This document shows, piece after piece, positions 32,857 to 42,283 of a stretch of 64,000 nucleotides of DNA. This DNA is from Streptomyces sp. NBC_00878. Lineage in GTDB: Bacteria > Actinomycetota > Actinomycetes > Streptomycetales > Streptomycetaceae. Where the stretch lies: contig NZ_JAPEOK010000001.1 in the NCBI RefSeq assembly GCF_026341515.1, positions 5,518,001 to 5,582,000 of the forward strand, read 5' to 3'. Both the position numbers and the translations under genes were made by a program. Within the stretch, counting starts at the first letter, position 1. The number at the start of each line of letters is the position of its first letter. The notes beneath the pieces are model-generated. The model worked only from the letters and a program-made list of their open reading frames with translations. It was not told the origin of the DNA and did no database searches.

Positions 32857-33365
32857 GGCCGGGGGCTCGTGAGCAACTGGCCCATCCCCGCCAGCACGCT
32901 CGGCTCCACGCGGTAGTAGACCCAGGTGCCGCGGCGCTCGGAGGTCAGCAGGCCCGCCTCCTTGAGCTTCTTCAGGTGGTGGGACACGGTCGGCTGGGAG
33001 ACGCCGACATCGGAGATGTCGCAGACGCACGCCTCGCCGCCCTCGTGCGAGGCGACCAGCGAGAAGAGCCGCAGCCGGACCGGGTCGCCGAGCGCCTTGA
33101 ACATGGTGGCGGTCCGCTCGGCCTCCTCGACGGTGAGCGGGCGCTCGGTCAGGGGAGGGCAGCAGGGGGCCACCGCCGTCGCCGCAAGGGCTGCCTGGGT
33201 GGCCCGGGTGGCCTGGGAGGCCCGGGTGGCAGGGGTGGCCCGGGTGGCCCGGGTGGCAGGGGTGGCCGGGGTGGCAGGGGTGGCCGGGGTCGCTCGATCG
33301 TCCAGCTCCACGATCTGCACCTGCTCCATCTGCTCCACCTGCTCCACCGCACCTGAATTCGACAT
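32835..33365 (-). CDS. ArsR/SmtB-family metalloregulator
   Basis: A 176-residue repressor. The winged helix covers about 85-165 (FKALGDPVRLRLFSLV, SQPTVSHHLKKLKEAGLL). The EACVCDIS motif matches the ELCVCDL metal-site of ArsR/CadC proteins, and an N-terminal APCCPPL adds a cysteine pair. The first 65 residues include an Ala-Thr-Pro/Arg repeat (PATPATPATRATRAT) encoded by a short repeat. It is divergent from the flavoprotein gene, its likely target. Confidence 0.92.
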   Translation of the reverse strand: MSNSGAVEQVEQMEQVQIVELDDRATPATPATPATPATRATRATPATRASQATRATQAALAATAVAPCCPPLTERPLTVEEAERTATMFKALGDPVRLRLFSLVASHEGGEACVCDISDVGVSQPTVSHHLKKLKEAGLLTSERRGTWVYYRVEPSVLAGMGQLLTSPRPQRSPGR

Positions 33366-33376
33366 CTGTCTATGTT

Positions 33377-33426
33377 GACAGCTGTCGATGCAGTGAGGCA
33401 AGCTCCGTGTATCGGCTATATCGATA
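33377..33426. promoter_or_regulatory. ArsR operator candidates in the divergent promoter
   Basis: Two symmetric sites: the perfect palindrome GACAGCTGTC at 33377-33386 and TATCG-N7-CGATA at 33410-33426. The second resembles the AT-containing inverted repeats used by ArsR/SmtB proteins. Both lie between the ArsR and flavoprotein starts. Confidence 0.5.
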
Positions 33427-33477
33427 GACGTCGAATCAGCTGGGCAATCAGGTGTCGAATCAGGAGTGAGTGTGTCG

Positions 33478-34899
33478 ATGAGCAGCGAAAACACCACCAC
33501 CGGTCTTCCCGTCGTTGTCATCGGTGCCGGGCCCGTCGGGCTCGCCGCCGCTGCCCACCTCGTCGGGCGCGGCCTCGAACCGCTGGTCCTGGAGGCCGGT
33601 CCGGTCGCCGGTGCCGCCGTCCGGGAGTGGGCTCACGTACGGCTGTTCTCCACCTGGGCCGAGGTCGTCGACCCCGCGGCCGAGAAGCTCCTCGCGCCCA
33701 CCGGATGGACACGGCCCGACGCGGCGACGTACCCGACCGGCGCCGACTGGGCCGAGCGCTACCTCCAGCCGCTCGCCGACGTCCTCGGTGACCGGGTCCG
33801 GTGCGGTACGACCGTCATCGGCGTCGCCCGCGCCGGACGCGACCGCGTGGTCGACTCCGGCCGGGAGGAGCAGCCCTTCACCGTGCACGTCCGGCGGGCC
33901 GACGGCGGGGAGGAACGGATCGCCGCCCGAGCCGTCATCGACGCCTCCGGCACCTGGTCCCTGCCCGGACCGGCCGGAGCGGACGGACTGCCCGCGCTCG
34001 GCGAGCGGGCCGCGGCCGACCGCGTCTCCTACCGCGTTCCCGACCTCAACGACCCCGCCGTACGCGCCCGTTACGCGGGCCGGCGTACGGCGGTCGTCGG
34101 TTCCGGCGCCTCCGCCTTCACGGCCCTCGCCGCCCTGGCCGACCTCGCGAAGGAGGCGCCCGGGACGCACGCGGTGTGGATCCTGCGCCGCGGCCTCGGC
34201 GCGGACACGTACGGCGGTGGCGAGGCCGACGCGCTTCCCGCCCGCGGTGCCCTGGGGCTGCGCGCCAAGGCGGCCGTGGCGGACGGGTACGCCTCCGCCG
34301 CCACCGGCTTCCGCGTCGCGGCGCTGGAGAGGGTCGCGGCGCTGGAAGGCGCCGAGGCGCTGGAGAGGGAGGGCGGGCGGCTGGTGCTCGTCGCCGAGGA
34401 CGGCCGTCGTCTCGAACCGGTCGACGAGGTCATCGTCCTGACCGGCTTCCGGCCCGACCTCTCCTTCCTCTCGGAGGTACGCCTCGGCCTGGACGAACGT
34501 CTCCAGGCACCCGTGCGCCTGGCCCCGCTCATCGACCCGAACGTCCACTCCTGCGGCACGGTCTACCCGCACGGCGTCCGCGAACTCTCCCACCCCGAGC
34601 GGGACATCCACCTGGCCGGCATGAAGTCGTACGGCCGCGCCCCCACGTTCCTCGCGATGACCGGCTACGAGCAGGTCCGCTCCCTCGCCGCGGCCCTGGC
34701 CGGGGACCACGAGGCCGCCGAGCGCGTGGAGCTGACGCTCCCGGAAACGGGCGTCTGCGGCGGCGCGGGTCTGTTCGACGAGCCGGAGGAGGCGCAGACC
34801 GGGGAGGGCGGCGGCGGTTGCTGCTCCGCCCCTGCGGCGTCCACCGCCTCCGTCACGCTTGAGATCGGCGGCCGGGCTGTGGGGTCCGGCGGCTGCTGA
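33478..34899 (+). CDS. ArsO-like FAD/NAD(P)-binding oxidoreductase
   Basis: A 473-residue flavoprotein: an N-terminal FAD Rossmann motif VVVIGAGPVGLAAAAHL, a second dinucleotide motif TAVVGSGASAFTALAAL (about 205), and IVLTGFRPDLSFL near the C-terminal part. It resembles flavin monooxygenases found in Streptomyces arsenic loci. The C-terminus carries clustered cysteines (TGVCGGAG, GGGGCCSAP, final GSGGC) suited to metalloid binding. It is divergent from the ArsR gene. GTG 33472 is an alternative start closer to the AGGAG at 33462. Confidence 0.85.
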   Translation: MSSENTTTGLPVVVIGAGPVGLAAAAHLVGRGLEPLVLEAGPVAGAAVREWAHVRLFSTWAEVVDPAAEKLLAPTGWTRPDAATYPTGADWAERYLQPLADVLGDRVRCGTTVIGVARAGRDRVVDSGREEQPFTVHVRRADGGEERIAARAVIDASGTWSLPGPAGADGLPALGERAAADRVSYRVPDLNDPAVRARYAGRRTAVVGSGASAFTALAALADLAKEAPGTHAVWILRRGLGADTYGGGEADALPARGALGLRAKAAVADGYASAATGFRVAALERVAALEGAEALEREGGRLVLVAEDGRRLEPVDEVIVLTGFRPDLSFLSEVRLGLDERLQAPVRLAPLIDPNVHSCGTVYPHGVRELSHPERDIHLAGMKSYGRAPTFLAMTGYEQVRSLAAALAGDHEAAERVELTLPETGVCGGAGLFDEPEEAQTGEGGGGCCSAPAASTASVTLEIGGRAVGSGGC

Positions 34900-34924
34900 C
34901 CTCCCTGCCCCGCCCCGCGCCGCC

Positions 34925-34953
34925 GCGCGACCGGGGACTGGCCCCGGTCGCGC
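34925..34953. terminator. Bidirectional terminator between convergent genes
   Basis: Perfect 12-bp arms GCGCGACCGGGG and CCCCGGTCGCGC with loop ACTGG, midway between the flavoprotein and lipoprotein stops. Confidence 0.85.
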
Positions 34954-34996
34954 GCTATTTCGCCGACCAGGGCTGACCAGGGACGCCCCGGGCCGG

Positions 34997-35878
34997 TCAG
35001 CCGTCCTCGTTCTCGTTCTCGTCCTCGTTCGCCGGGCGGGCCGCCGGTTTCTTTCCGGCGAGTACGTCCTGGAGGCGCTGCGTGCCGAGTTGGGCGGCCT
35101 GCCGGGTGGACTCGGCGATCACCCCGTCCAGGCCGCCGTTGGTGACGGACAGGGCGCTGTCGCCGACGCGGACCGCGGCGAAGTCCAGGCTGAGCTTGGA
35201 GTTCGCGCCGCCCGACTCCCCGTACACCGTCACCCGCAGGCTCTCGCGGGCCTCGCCCACGCCGGGCAGGGGCGAGGCGACGACCTGGACCGACAGCTCC
35301 CCGCCCCTGACGTCCGTGGCCGTGAACTCGCCGCACTTCCCCGGCACGGCCTTCAGCCAGGCCAGCGACGCGTCCAGCGCCGCCCGGTCGTACGCCCCGA
35401 CCTGGTACCGCACCTGCGTCCCGTCGTCGGTGTCGTCCAGGCCCGTGACCGCGCGGGCCCCGGTCGGCTCGCCCAGCAGGTCCTCCGCGTACAGGCCGTC
35501 CAGCAGCCGCTGGCAGTCGGCGACGTCCGCCTTGCCCTTGAGCAGGGCGTCCCGCCAGGTCGCCGCGCCCTGCGTCGGTGTCCAGTCCCCGCCCAGGTCC
35601 TTGTCGGTGATCAGCGCCGACTTCACCTGCGCCTCGGTGAGCGTGCGGGCGACCGTGACCGAGGGGGACGACGACGGGGCTTTCCCGGCCACGGGCGAGG
35701 CGGAGACCGCCGTGTCGCCCGCCGCCGCCCGGGAGCCGCCGCCATCGCCGGCCGAGCACCCGGCGGTCGTGAGCAGCGCGGCCACCGCCGCCAGGACCGG
35801 GACGGCCGCGGGGACGGTACGACGACGGGAGAGGCGGAACTGGCCGAGCGGGCCGGGCGGGCCGGGCGGACGGGTCAT
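34997..35878 (-). CDS. Lipoprotein of unknown function
   Basis: A 293-residue protein with a signal peptide (basic Arg segment, hydrophobic AAVPVLAAVAALL) and lipobox LLTTAGC, so it is anchored to the outer face of the membrane. The mature part has two related halves, each with a Cys (VADCQRLLDGLY and VPGKCGEFTATD), possibly forming a disulfide, and ends in an acidic Glu-Asn repeat tail. It resembles the many small sensor-like lipoproteins of Streptomyces. AGGAGG precedes the ATG at 35878. Confidence 0.85.
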   Translation of the reverse strand: MTRPPGPPGPLGQFRLSRRRTVPAAVPVLAAVAALLTTAGCSAGDGGGSRAAAGDTAVSASPVAGKAPSSSPSVTVARTLTEAQVKSALITDKDLGGDWTPTQGAATWRDALLKGKADVADCQRLLDGLYAEDLLGEPTGARAVTGLDDTDDGTQVRYQVGAYDRAALDASLAWLKAVPGKCGEFTATDVRGGELSVQVVASPLPGVGEARESLRVTVYGESGGANSKLSLDFAAVRVGDSALSVTNGGLDGVIAESTRQAAQLGTQRLQDVLAGKKPAARPANEDENENEDG

Positions 35879-36129
35879 CGCGGAATGCCTCCTACGGCTT
35901 CAACGGCTTCTACGGCTTCTCCCGCTGACTACGCGGCTTCTCCCGCTCATGCGGCTGCTGCGGGCGCGGGATCTCCACCTCACCGCACCACCTGCCGGAA
36001 CCGCCCACCAGCGCACCGGTCCGACCGGGTGAGGCATTCCGCCCGTTCGGGACGCCCCCGGTTCGGGACGCCCGGTTCGAGATGTCCCTTCCAGATGCCC
36101 CCGTCCCCCACCACATCGACACTGGCAGC

Positions 36130-37950
36130 ATGCCGGGACGGATCGAGGACTACGCCCTCGTCGGAGACCTGCTCACAGCCGCCCTCGTGGGGCGCGACGG
36201 CAGCCTCGACTGGCTGTGCCTGCCGCGCTTCGACTCGCCCGCCTGCTTCGCCGCGCTGCTGGGCGACGAGAACAACGGCCGCTGGCGGATCGCCCCGGCG
36301 GACGCGTACACGGGCGAGGGCGAGGGTGTGACGGTCCGCCGTCGTTACCGCGGTGACTCCCTCATCCTGGAGACCGAGTGGGAGACCGCCACCGGCCGGG
36401 CCACCGTCGTCGACTTCATGCCGCGCCGCGACGGCGCCCCCTGCGTCGTACGCATCGTCGAGGGCAACGCCGGCACGGTCGCCCTGCGCATGGACCTGCG
36501 ACTGCGCTTCGAGTACGGCAGCGTCGTGCCCTGGATGCACCGGGTGGACGGGCAGCTGACGGGGATCGCGGGCCCGGAGTCGGTGTGGCTGTCCACGCCC
36601 GTCGCGCTGACCGGACACGGCGAGGCCCACACCGCCGACTTCACCGTCACCGCGGGCGAACGGATCCCCTCCGTCCTGACCTGGCACCCCTCCCACCTGC
36701 CCACCCCCGACACCGTGGACCCCTTCGACGCGCTGCGCCGCACCGAGCAGTACTGGAGCCAGTGGCTGCGCCCGTTCTCGTACGACGGCACCTACCGTGA
36801 CGCGGTCGTCCGTTCCCTCATCACCCTCAAGGCCCTCACCTACGAGCCGACCGGCGGCATCGTCGCCGCCCCCACCACCTCCCTCCCCGAACAGCCCGGC
36901 GGCGTCCGCAACTGGGACTACCGCTACTGCTGGCTCCGCGACGCCGGAATGACCCTGGAGGCCCTGCTGCGCAGCGGCTTCACCGCCGAGGCGGACGCCT
37001 GGCGCGGCTGGCTGGAACGGGCGGTGGCGGGCCGGCCGAAGGACATCCAGATCATGTACGGCATCGGCGGCGAGCGCCGGCTGACGGAGTGGACGGCCGA
37101 CTGGCTCGCCGGGTACGAGAAGTCCCGCCCGGTACGCATCGGCAACGGCGCCGCCGCTCAGCAACAGCTCGACGTACCCGGTGAGTTGATGGACACCCTC
37201 TACCTGACCCTCCGCTCCGGACTGCGCCCCCAACGGCATCTCCTCTCCCTCCAGCAGGCCGTGCTCGACCATCTGGAGGAGGTGTGGACGCACCCCGACC
37301 AGGGTCTGTGGGAGACCCGCGGCGAACCCCGCCACCACGTCCACTCCAAGGTCATGTGCTGGGTGGCCTTCGACCGGGCGGTCCGCATGGCCGAGGAGCA
37401 CGGGCGCCCGGGGCCCGTCGCGCGCTGGCGCGAGATCCGCGACCGTATCCACCGGGAGGTCTGCGAGCGGGGCTTCGACCCGGTCCGCGCCACCTTCACG
37501 CAGTCCTACGGTTCCCGCGCGCTCGACGCCGCGCTGCTGCTCATCCCGGGGACCGGCTTCCTGCCGCCGGACGACCCGCGCGTCGTCGGCACGGTCGCCG
37601 CCGTCGAGCGCGAACTCGCGACCGACGACGGCCTGGTCAGCCGCTACTCGACGGTCCCCGGTGGAACCGCGGGCCCCGACGGTCTCACCGGTGGCGAGGG
37701 AACCTTCCTCGCCTGTTCCTTCTGGCTCGCGGACGCCCTGCGTCTGACCGGCCGGGAGGACGACGCCCGCCGCCTTTTCGAGCGCCTGCTGCTCCTGCGC
37801 AACGACGTCGGTCTCCTCGCCGAGGAGTACGACGTCCTCACCCACCGCCAGCTGGGCAATTTCCCCCAGGCGTTCACGCACGTCCCGCTCATCCGCGTGG
37901 CGTACGAACTCGACCACCACGCGATCCATCACGCGCGAAAACTTCCGTAA
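36130..37950 (+). CDS. Glycoside hydrolase family 15 protein (trehalase/glucoamylase type)
   Basis: A roughly 606-residue cytoplasmic enzyme with an N-terminal beta-sandwich domain (GRIEDYALVGDLLTAALVG, DGSLDWLCLPRFDSPACF) and a C-terminal (alpha/alpha)6 barrel (RNWDYRYCWLRDAGMTLEAL; WETRGEPRHHVHSKVMCW; HVPLIRVAYEL). Related actinobacterial enzymes hydrolyse trehalose or alpha-glucans. An ATG at 36082 would add 16 residues without family similarity, so I chose 36130; neither has a strong ribosome-binding site. Confidence 0.88.
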   Translation: MPGRIEDYALVGDLLTAALVGRDGSLDWLCLPRFDSPACFAALLGDENNGRWRIAPADAYTGEGEGVTVRRRYRGDSLILETEWETATGRATVVDFMPRRDGAPCVVRIVEGNAGTVALRMDLRLRFEYGSVVPWMHRVDGQLTGIAGPESVWLSTPVALTGHGEAHTADFTVTAGERIPSVLTWHPSHLPTPDTVDPFDALRRTEQYWSQWLRPFSYDGTYRDAVVRSLITLKALTYEPTGGIVAAPTTSLPEQPGGVRNWDYRYCWLRDAGMTLEALLRSGFTAEADAWRGWLERAVAGRPKDIQIMYGIGGERRLTEWTADWLAGYEKSRPVRIGNGAAAQQQLDVPGELMDTLYLTLRSGLRPQRHLLSLQQAVLDHLEEVWTHPDQGLWETRGEPRHHVHSKVMCWVAFDRAVRMAEEHGRPGPVARWREIRDRIHREVCERGFDPVRATFTQSYGSRALDAALLLIPGTGFLPPDDPRVVGTVAAVERELATDDGLVSRYSTVPGGTAGPDGLTGGEGTFLACSFWLADALRLTGREDDARRLFERLLLLRNDVGLLAEEYDVLTHRQLGNFPQAFTHVPLIRVAYELDHHAIHHARKLP

Positions 37951-37991
37951 AGTGTCAGTGAATCCGAGGCGACTTCTGCGAGGCTGGCAGG

Positions 37992-38987
37992 ATGCAGACG
38001 CTTTACAGAAGACTGCTCACGTTCCTTCCCCGTATCGGTGTGAAGGTCCTCGATCTCGGCCCCGGTGCCTCCGTCGTGTTCCGGCGAGGTGAACGGACCG
38101 GCGTTCCGGTGGGACAGAGTGCCCATCTGGTGACCCAGGGGAAGGGGCGGTACGCCGTCACGTCCGTGGGCTCCGATACGTGGCTGGTGGCGCGCGCGGC
38201 CAAGGGGCGCAAGGCGACGAGCGTCGCCTTCGGCGGCACCGGAGCACGGCTCCTCCTCGACAAGGCCGTGTCGGCCGAGTCGGAGCGGGAGTTCCAGCTC
38301 GGGGCCGCCCACTATCTGTGCGCCCAGCACGTGGCCGCGCTGCTGGAGCTGTACCGCGTGAACTGCGTGTTCGACGTGGGTGCCAACATCGGGCAGTACG
38401 GGAAGGAGCTGCGGAAGTTCGGCTACAAGGGACGCATCGTCTCCTTCGAGCCGGTCTCCGACACCTTCGCGAAGCTGCGGGAGTCGGCAGAGAGCGACCC
38501 CGACTGGCAGGTCTACAACTTCGCGCTCGGGCGTGAGGAGGCCGTGCAGTCCATCCACATCGACTGGAAGTCCATGAACTCGCTGCTGCCGCCGAGCGAG
38601 TACGGCAAGGAGCGGTACAAGCGGTTCGCCAAGGGGCGTACCGAGGAGATCGAGATCCGGCGGCTCGACGACGTGATGCAGAAGGCCCTGGAGGGGATCG
38701 AAGATCCCCGGCCGTATCTGAAGATGGACACGCAGGGGTTCGACATGGAGGTGTTCGCCGGGGCGGGTGAGCGGATCTCCGAGTTCGTGGGGATGCAGTC
38801 CGAGGTGGCGGCGTTGCGGTTGTACGAGGGGAGTCCTTCGATGGGGGAGGCCGTCGCCGCGTACGAGGCCGCGGGGTTCGGGGTGACCGGGATGTATCCC
38901 GTTACCCGGGAGCCGGCCACCGGGCGGGTTGTCGAGTTCGACTGTGTGATGGTGCGGCCTGAGGCAAGTGGGATTGCCGCGGGTTGA
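37992..38987 (+). CDS. FkbM-family methyltransferase
   Basis: A 331-residue SAM-dependent methyltransferase. The binding loop VFDVGANIGQYG is at about 126-137, followed by IVSFEPVSDTFAKL, EIRRLDDVM and YLKMDTQGFDMEVFAGA, all characteristic of FkbM O-methyltransferases. The N-terminal 115 residues are extra. FkbM enzymes usually modify secondary metabolites or glycans, but no such cluster is adjacent. It starts 41 bp after the GH15 gene and may be co-transcribed. Confidence 0.88.
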   Translation: MQTLYRRLLTFLPRIGVKVLDLGPGASVVFRRGERTGVPVGQSAHLVTQGKGRYAVTSVGSDTWLVARAAKGRKATSVAFGGTGARLLLDKAVSAESEREFQLGAAHYLCAQHVAALLELYRVNCVFDVGANIGQYGKELRKFGYKGRIVSFEPVSDTFAKLRESAESDPDWQVYNFALGREEAVQSIHIDWKSMNSLLPPSEYGKERYKRFAKGRTEEIEIRRLDDVMQKALEGIEDPRPYLKMDTQGFDMEVFAGAGERISEFVGMQSEVAALRLYEGSPSMGEAVAAYEAAGFGVTGMYPVTREPATGRVVEFDCVMVRPEASGIAAG

Positions 38988-38996
38988 GTTGGGCTG

Positions 38997-39062
38997 GCCG
39001 CCGCCCCGCGGCGGAGCCGCCGGTGTCACAGCCCCGCGCCCCTTGCGGGGCGCTGGTGGGGG
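38997..39062. repeat. Dispersed palindromic intergenic repeat, copy 6
   Basis: GCGGCGGAGCCGCCGG followed by GTCACAGCCCCGCGCCCCTTG and CGGGGCGC, in inverse orientation to copies 3 and 4. Directly downstream of the FkbM gene. Confidence 0.75.
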
Positions 39063-39181
39063 GCCGGAGTCGGTAGGCTGATCACTGCTGCGGATCCCCC
39101 TACCTGCGCGCTTCTTCATCGCATGAAGTGCCGTTCGCGGTCGTCGTGTTGGCCTTCTGCTGTGTTGAGGATGATTCGCTG

Positions 39182-40759
39182 GTGCTCGTCGCGGAGCGGT
39201 ATCGGTTGAACGGGTCGATTGGCCGCGGCGGTATGGGGGAGGTGTGGCAGGCCACCGACGAGGTGCTCGGGCGGGAGGTGGCCGTCAAGCTGCTGCTCGG
39301 GGACGAGGCCGACAGCGCGGCGGCCGCCCGGTTCCGGCTGGAGGCGCAGACGGCGGCCCGGCTGAGCCACCCGTACGTCGTCGCCGTGTTCGACTTCGGC
39401 GCCTGGGACGACCGCTTCTACCTGGTCATGGAGCTCGTCGAAGGGCAGAGCCTCGCGCAGGAGCTGACCGCGGCGGGCACCCTCGGGACCGAGCGGGTCG
39501 CCACGGTCGCCGCCCAGGCCGCGGCCGGGCTCGCCGCCGCGCACCGGGAGGGGATCGTGCACCGGGACATCAAGCCCGGCAACCTCCTCGCGGACGCCCA
39601 AGGCACCGTGAAGATCGGTGACTTCGGCATCGCCCGCTTCGTCGACGACCCGTCCTCCGCGCTCACCACGGCCGGGCAGATCGTCGGCACCAGCCTCTAC
39701 CTCGCCCCCGAACGCGCCCTCGGGAGACCGGCGTCGGCCGCCTCCGACGTCTACTCCCTGGGCTGCGTGCTGTACCAACTCCTCACCGGGCGACCGCCGT
39801 TCCGGGCCGAGAGCGCCACGGTCACCCTGCACCAGCACATCGACATGGCCCCGGTGCCGCCCCGCGAGCGCGGTGTCCAACTGCCGCCCGCCTTCGAGAG
39901 CTACCTCCTCGGCCTCCTCGCCAAGAAGCCCGAGGACCGGCCCACGGCCCAGGAGGTCGCGGACTGGTTCGGCACCGGGGCGTGGCGGGGGCCGGCCGAG
40001 CCGCTGCCCGTGGCGTCGGGGACGACACCGACACCGAGGCCGTCGGCGCTCTCCGCCTCGCCGTCGTACGACTCCCGGCCGTCGCGGTCGGCTTCCGCCG
40101 AGAGCGGCCCTTCGACGATGTACCGGCTGCCGCCGACCGCCGCACAGCCGGCCCGGCCCGCGCAGGCCGCCGCCCATGCCACCCACTCCGCACACGCTGC
40201 CCACTCCGCCAACGCTGCTCACGCCGCCCGCTCCATGCCCTCCGCGCCGTCGCGCCGCGCACGGTCCGGAGGTGCACGGCCCGGAGGCGGGCGGTCGGGA
40301 AGCGCGAGATCGGGAGGTGGCGTCGGTGCGATGGCCCGTCGGCGGCCCTTGGGCCTCGCGGTCCTCGCGGGCGCGGTGCTCTTCGTGCTGGCCGTGCTCG
40401 CCGGCATGAAGATATTCGCGCCGGACAACACCGCGGCCGAGACCGGGACCGGGCGGAAGGACGGGTCGTCCACCGGCCCCGAGAACACCGAGGCGCCCGC
40501 CGCCGGGACAGTGGCCCGGACCGGGACGCCCGACTCCGCACCCGCACCCGGCGACGACGTCAACGCGGAGCCCCCCGCGTCCCCCTCGTTATCGGAAAGT
40601 CCGGTAGCCACGCCGACCCCGGCCGAGGATGAGGCCGAGGCCGAGGAGAAGCAACCGAAGGACCAGAAGGACCCGAAGCAGGAAGAGCTGCCGCAGCCCC
40701 CGCCGCAGTACGGCGACGACGGGGACGATGGGGACGACGACGGGTACGAAGAGGACTAG
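39182..40759 (+). CDS. Transmembrane Ser/Thr protein kinase (PknB-like)
   Basis: A roughly 525-residue kinase with the Gly loop IGRGGMGEVW, catalytic Lys in VAVKLL, catalytic loop HRDIKPGNLL (about 126), GDFGIAR (about 146) and APERALG. A Pro/Ser/Ala-rich juxtamembrane region with His-Ala repeats (HATHSAHAAHSANAAHAA) precedes one membrane helix (about 388-413) and a disordered, acidic outer tail ending in Asp/Gly/Glu runs; there are no PASTA repeats. GTG 39182 begins the usual LVAERYRL start; upstream in-frame GTG 39128 is less likely. Confidence 0.9.
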   Translation: MLVAERYRLNGSIGRGGMGEVWQATDEVLGREVAVKLLLGDEADSAAAARFRLEAQTAARLSHPYVVAVFDFGAWDDRFYLVMELVEGQSLAQELTAAGTLGTERVATVAAQAAAGLAAAHREGIVHRDIKPGNLLADAQGTVKIGDFGIARFVDDPSSALTTAGQIVGTSLYLAPERALGRPASAASDVYSLGCVLYQLLTGRPPFRAESATVTLHQHIDMAPVPPRERGVQLPPAFESYLLGLLAKKPEDRPTAQEVADWFGTGAWRGPAEPLPVASGTTPTPRPSALSASPSYDSRPSRSASAESGPSTMYRLPPTAAQPARPAQAAAHATHSAHAAHSANAAHAARSMPSAPSRRARSGGARPGGGRSGSARSGGGVGAMARRRPLGLAVLAGAVLFVLAVLAGMKIFAPDNTAAETGTGRKDGSSTGPENTEAPAAGTVARTGTPDSAPAPGDDVNAEPPASPSLSESPVATPTPAEDEAEAEEKQPKDQKDPKQEELPQPPPQYGDDGDDGDDDGYEED

Positions 40760-40787
40760 CCGGACCGGGCGAGAGCTGGGGCGAGGA

Positions 40788-41843
40788 CTAGAAGTCCTTC
40801 TCCGGCCAGTCGAGCAGCCGTGCTCCGATGACCGCCGTCTGGAGCGTGTACCGGTGCAGCGGATCGGCCGGATTCGCGTCGGTGAGTTTGTGGATGCGGT
40901 CCAGCCGGTACGTGAGCGCGCGGACGCTGAGCGACAGCCGTCGGGCGGCCTCCGCGGCGACGCAGCCGGAGTCGAAGTAAGCGGTGAGGGTGTCGAGGAG
41001 CGGTTCCGCCCCGCCGCGGGCCTGACGCAGCGGGCCGAGCGCGCTGAGGACCAGATCGGCCATGGCCTGCCGGTCCCGGGTGAGCACGGGGTAGACGAGG
41101 AGGTCGGCGGCGCGCAGCACGGGGCTGTCGAACTCCAGGCGGTCGGCCAGGTCGAGGGCGTTCAGGGCCTCCTCGTACGAGTGGACTACCCCGCCGGGCC
41201 CCGGCTGGGAGCGGCCGATGGCGACGCGTCCGCCGTCGGTGGCCGCGTACGCCTGCTTGGCGAAGAAGTCGAGCACGTCGTCCTGGTCGCCGGGCGCGAT
41301 GCACACCAGACGTCCGTCCTTGGTGGTCACGAGGATGCTGCGGTCGCCGAACCGGCTGATCAGGGAGCGCTCCACATCGCGGGGCACGGCGTCCCCCTCG
41401 TCGTACGCCGTCTCGCCCTGTGCCACCGCGACGGCGTGGGCGTGCGACAGGCGCAGTCCGAAGCGTTCGGCGCGCTCGGCCAGCAGGCCGAGGTCGCTGC
41501 GGCCGTGCAGGAGGTCGTCGATGAACTCCCGGCGTGCGGCCTCCTCCTGGCGTACGGCGAGGAGTTGCGCGCGCTCGTAGCCCTCGGCGAAGGCGTCGAC
41601 GGCCTGCTCGACGGCGGCGAGCGTGCTCTCGCCGGCCGTGGCCGGCCAGTGGACGCGGGCGGCGGCCAGGTGCGCGCCGACCAGGGCGCGCAGTCCGTAC
41701 CCCGCCTCGGCGGCCCGCTCGCCCAGGGCCCGGCGGGAGGCGAGTTCTTCGCGGGTCAGCCGGCGGCCGGTCGCGGCGGCGTCCGCGAGGATGCGCCCGT
41801 ACCCGTCCAGGTACTCCTCGGGTATCTCCCGCCCCGCCGCCAT
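40788..41843 (-). CDS. PucR/CdaR-family transcriptional regulator
   Basis: A 351-residue regulator with an N-terminal helical domain (REIPEEYLDGYGRILAD, ASRRALGERAAEAGYGLRAL), a central GGDEF-like region (about 140-260) and a C-terminal PucR helix-turn-helix (GCVAAEAARRLSLSVRALTYRLDRI). Such proteins activate catabolic or metabolic genes in response to unknown effectors. Upstream of it lies a 134-bp inverted repeat that could be its regulatory site. Confidence 0.88.
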   Translation of the reverse strand: MAAGREIPEEYLDGYGRILADAAATGRRLTREELASRRALGERAAEAGYGLRALVGAHLAAARVHWPATAGESTLAAVEQAVDAFAEGYERAQLLAVRQEEAARREFIDDLLHGRSDLGLLAERAERFGLRLSHAHAVAVAQGETAYDEGDAVPRDVERSLISRFGDRSILVTTKDGRLVCIAPGDQDDVLDFFAKQAYAATDGGRVAIGRSQPGPGGVVHSYEEALNALDLADRLEFDSPVLRAADLLVYPVLTRDRQAMADLVLSALGPLRQARGGAEPLLDTLTAYFDSGCVAAEAARRLSLSVRALTYRLDRIHKLTDANPADPLHRYTLQTAVIGARLLDWPEKDF

Positions 41844-42081
41844 GCGCGCCCCCGGTTTCCTGATGAGCCGTTGACGTCTTTCTAGCGCATACGGGCGGAG
41901 CGTGGTCCGGTGAGGGTGGGGTTCACTGCCGGAGTGCGGCAGGTCCATACGTGACCTCGGCTCCCCTCGGGGCTGGGCCCCGATACCGGTCGTCCCCCGA
42001 CGATGTTCCGGTACCGGGGCCCTGTCCGTCCCCCGTGCTCCCCGTTTCTGCCCCACCATCGTGACCCGGGACGGGAGCCCG

Positions 42082-42215
42082 GCGCATTGCCGGATTCCGG
42101 CAGTCTTTACGCGTCCTTGATGCCGGGCAGCGCTCACAGGTTCGATTCCGGACGCCGCTCACGCATCGGCGCGGCATCAAGAACGCGTAAAGACTGCCGG
42201 GTTACGGCAATGCGC
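42082..42215. repeat. 134-bp inverted repeat with 44-bp arms
   Basis: The arms at 42082-42125 and 42172-42215 match in inverted orientation at 40 of 44 positions, including a perfect CGGCAGTCTTTACGCGT core, around a 46-nt spacer. It occupies the 440-bp gap between the divergent PucR and NfeD-like genes. No reading frame in the gap looks coding. Confidence 0.9.
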
Positions 42216-42283
42216 ACACACGTACGAGCCTGGCACGATGTGCATCGGTCGAGGTGACCGGCACAGGTGGGGAGGTGGACCGG

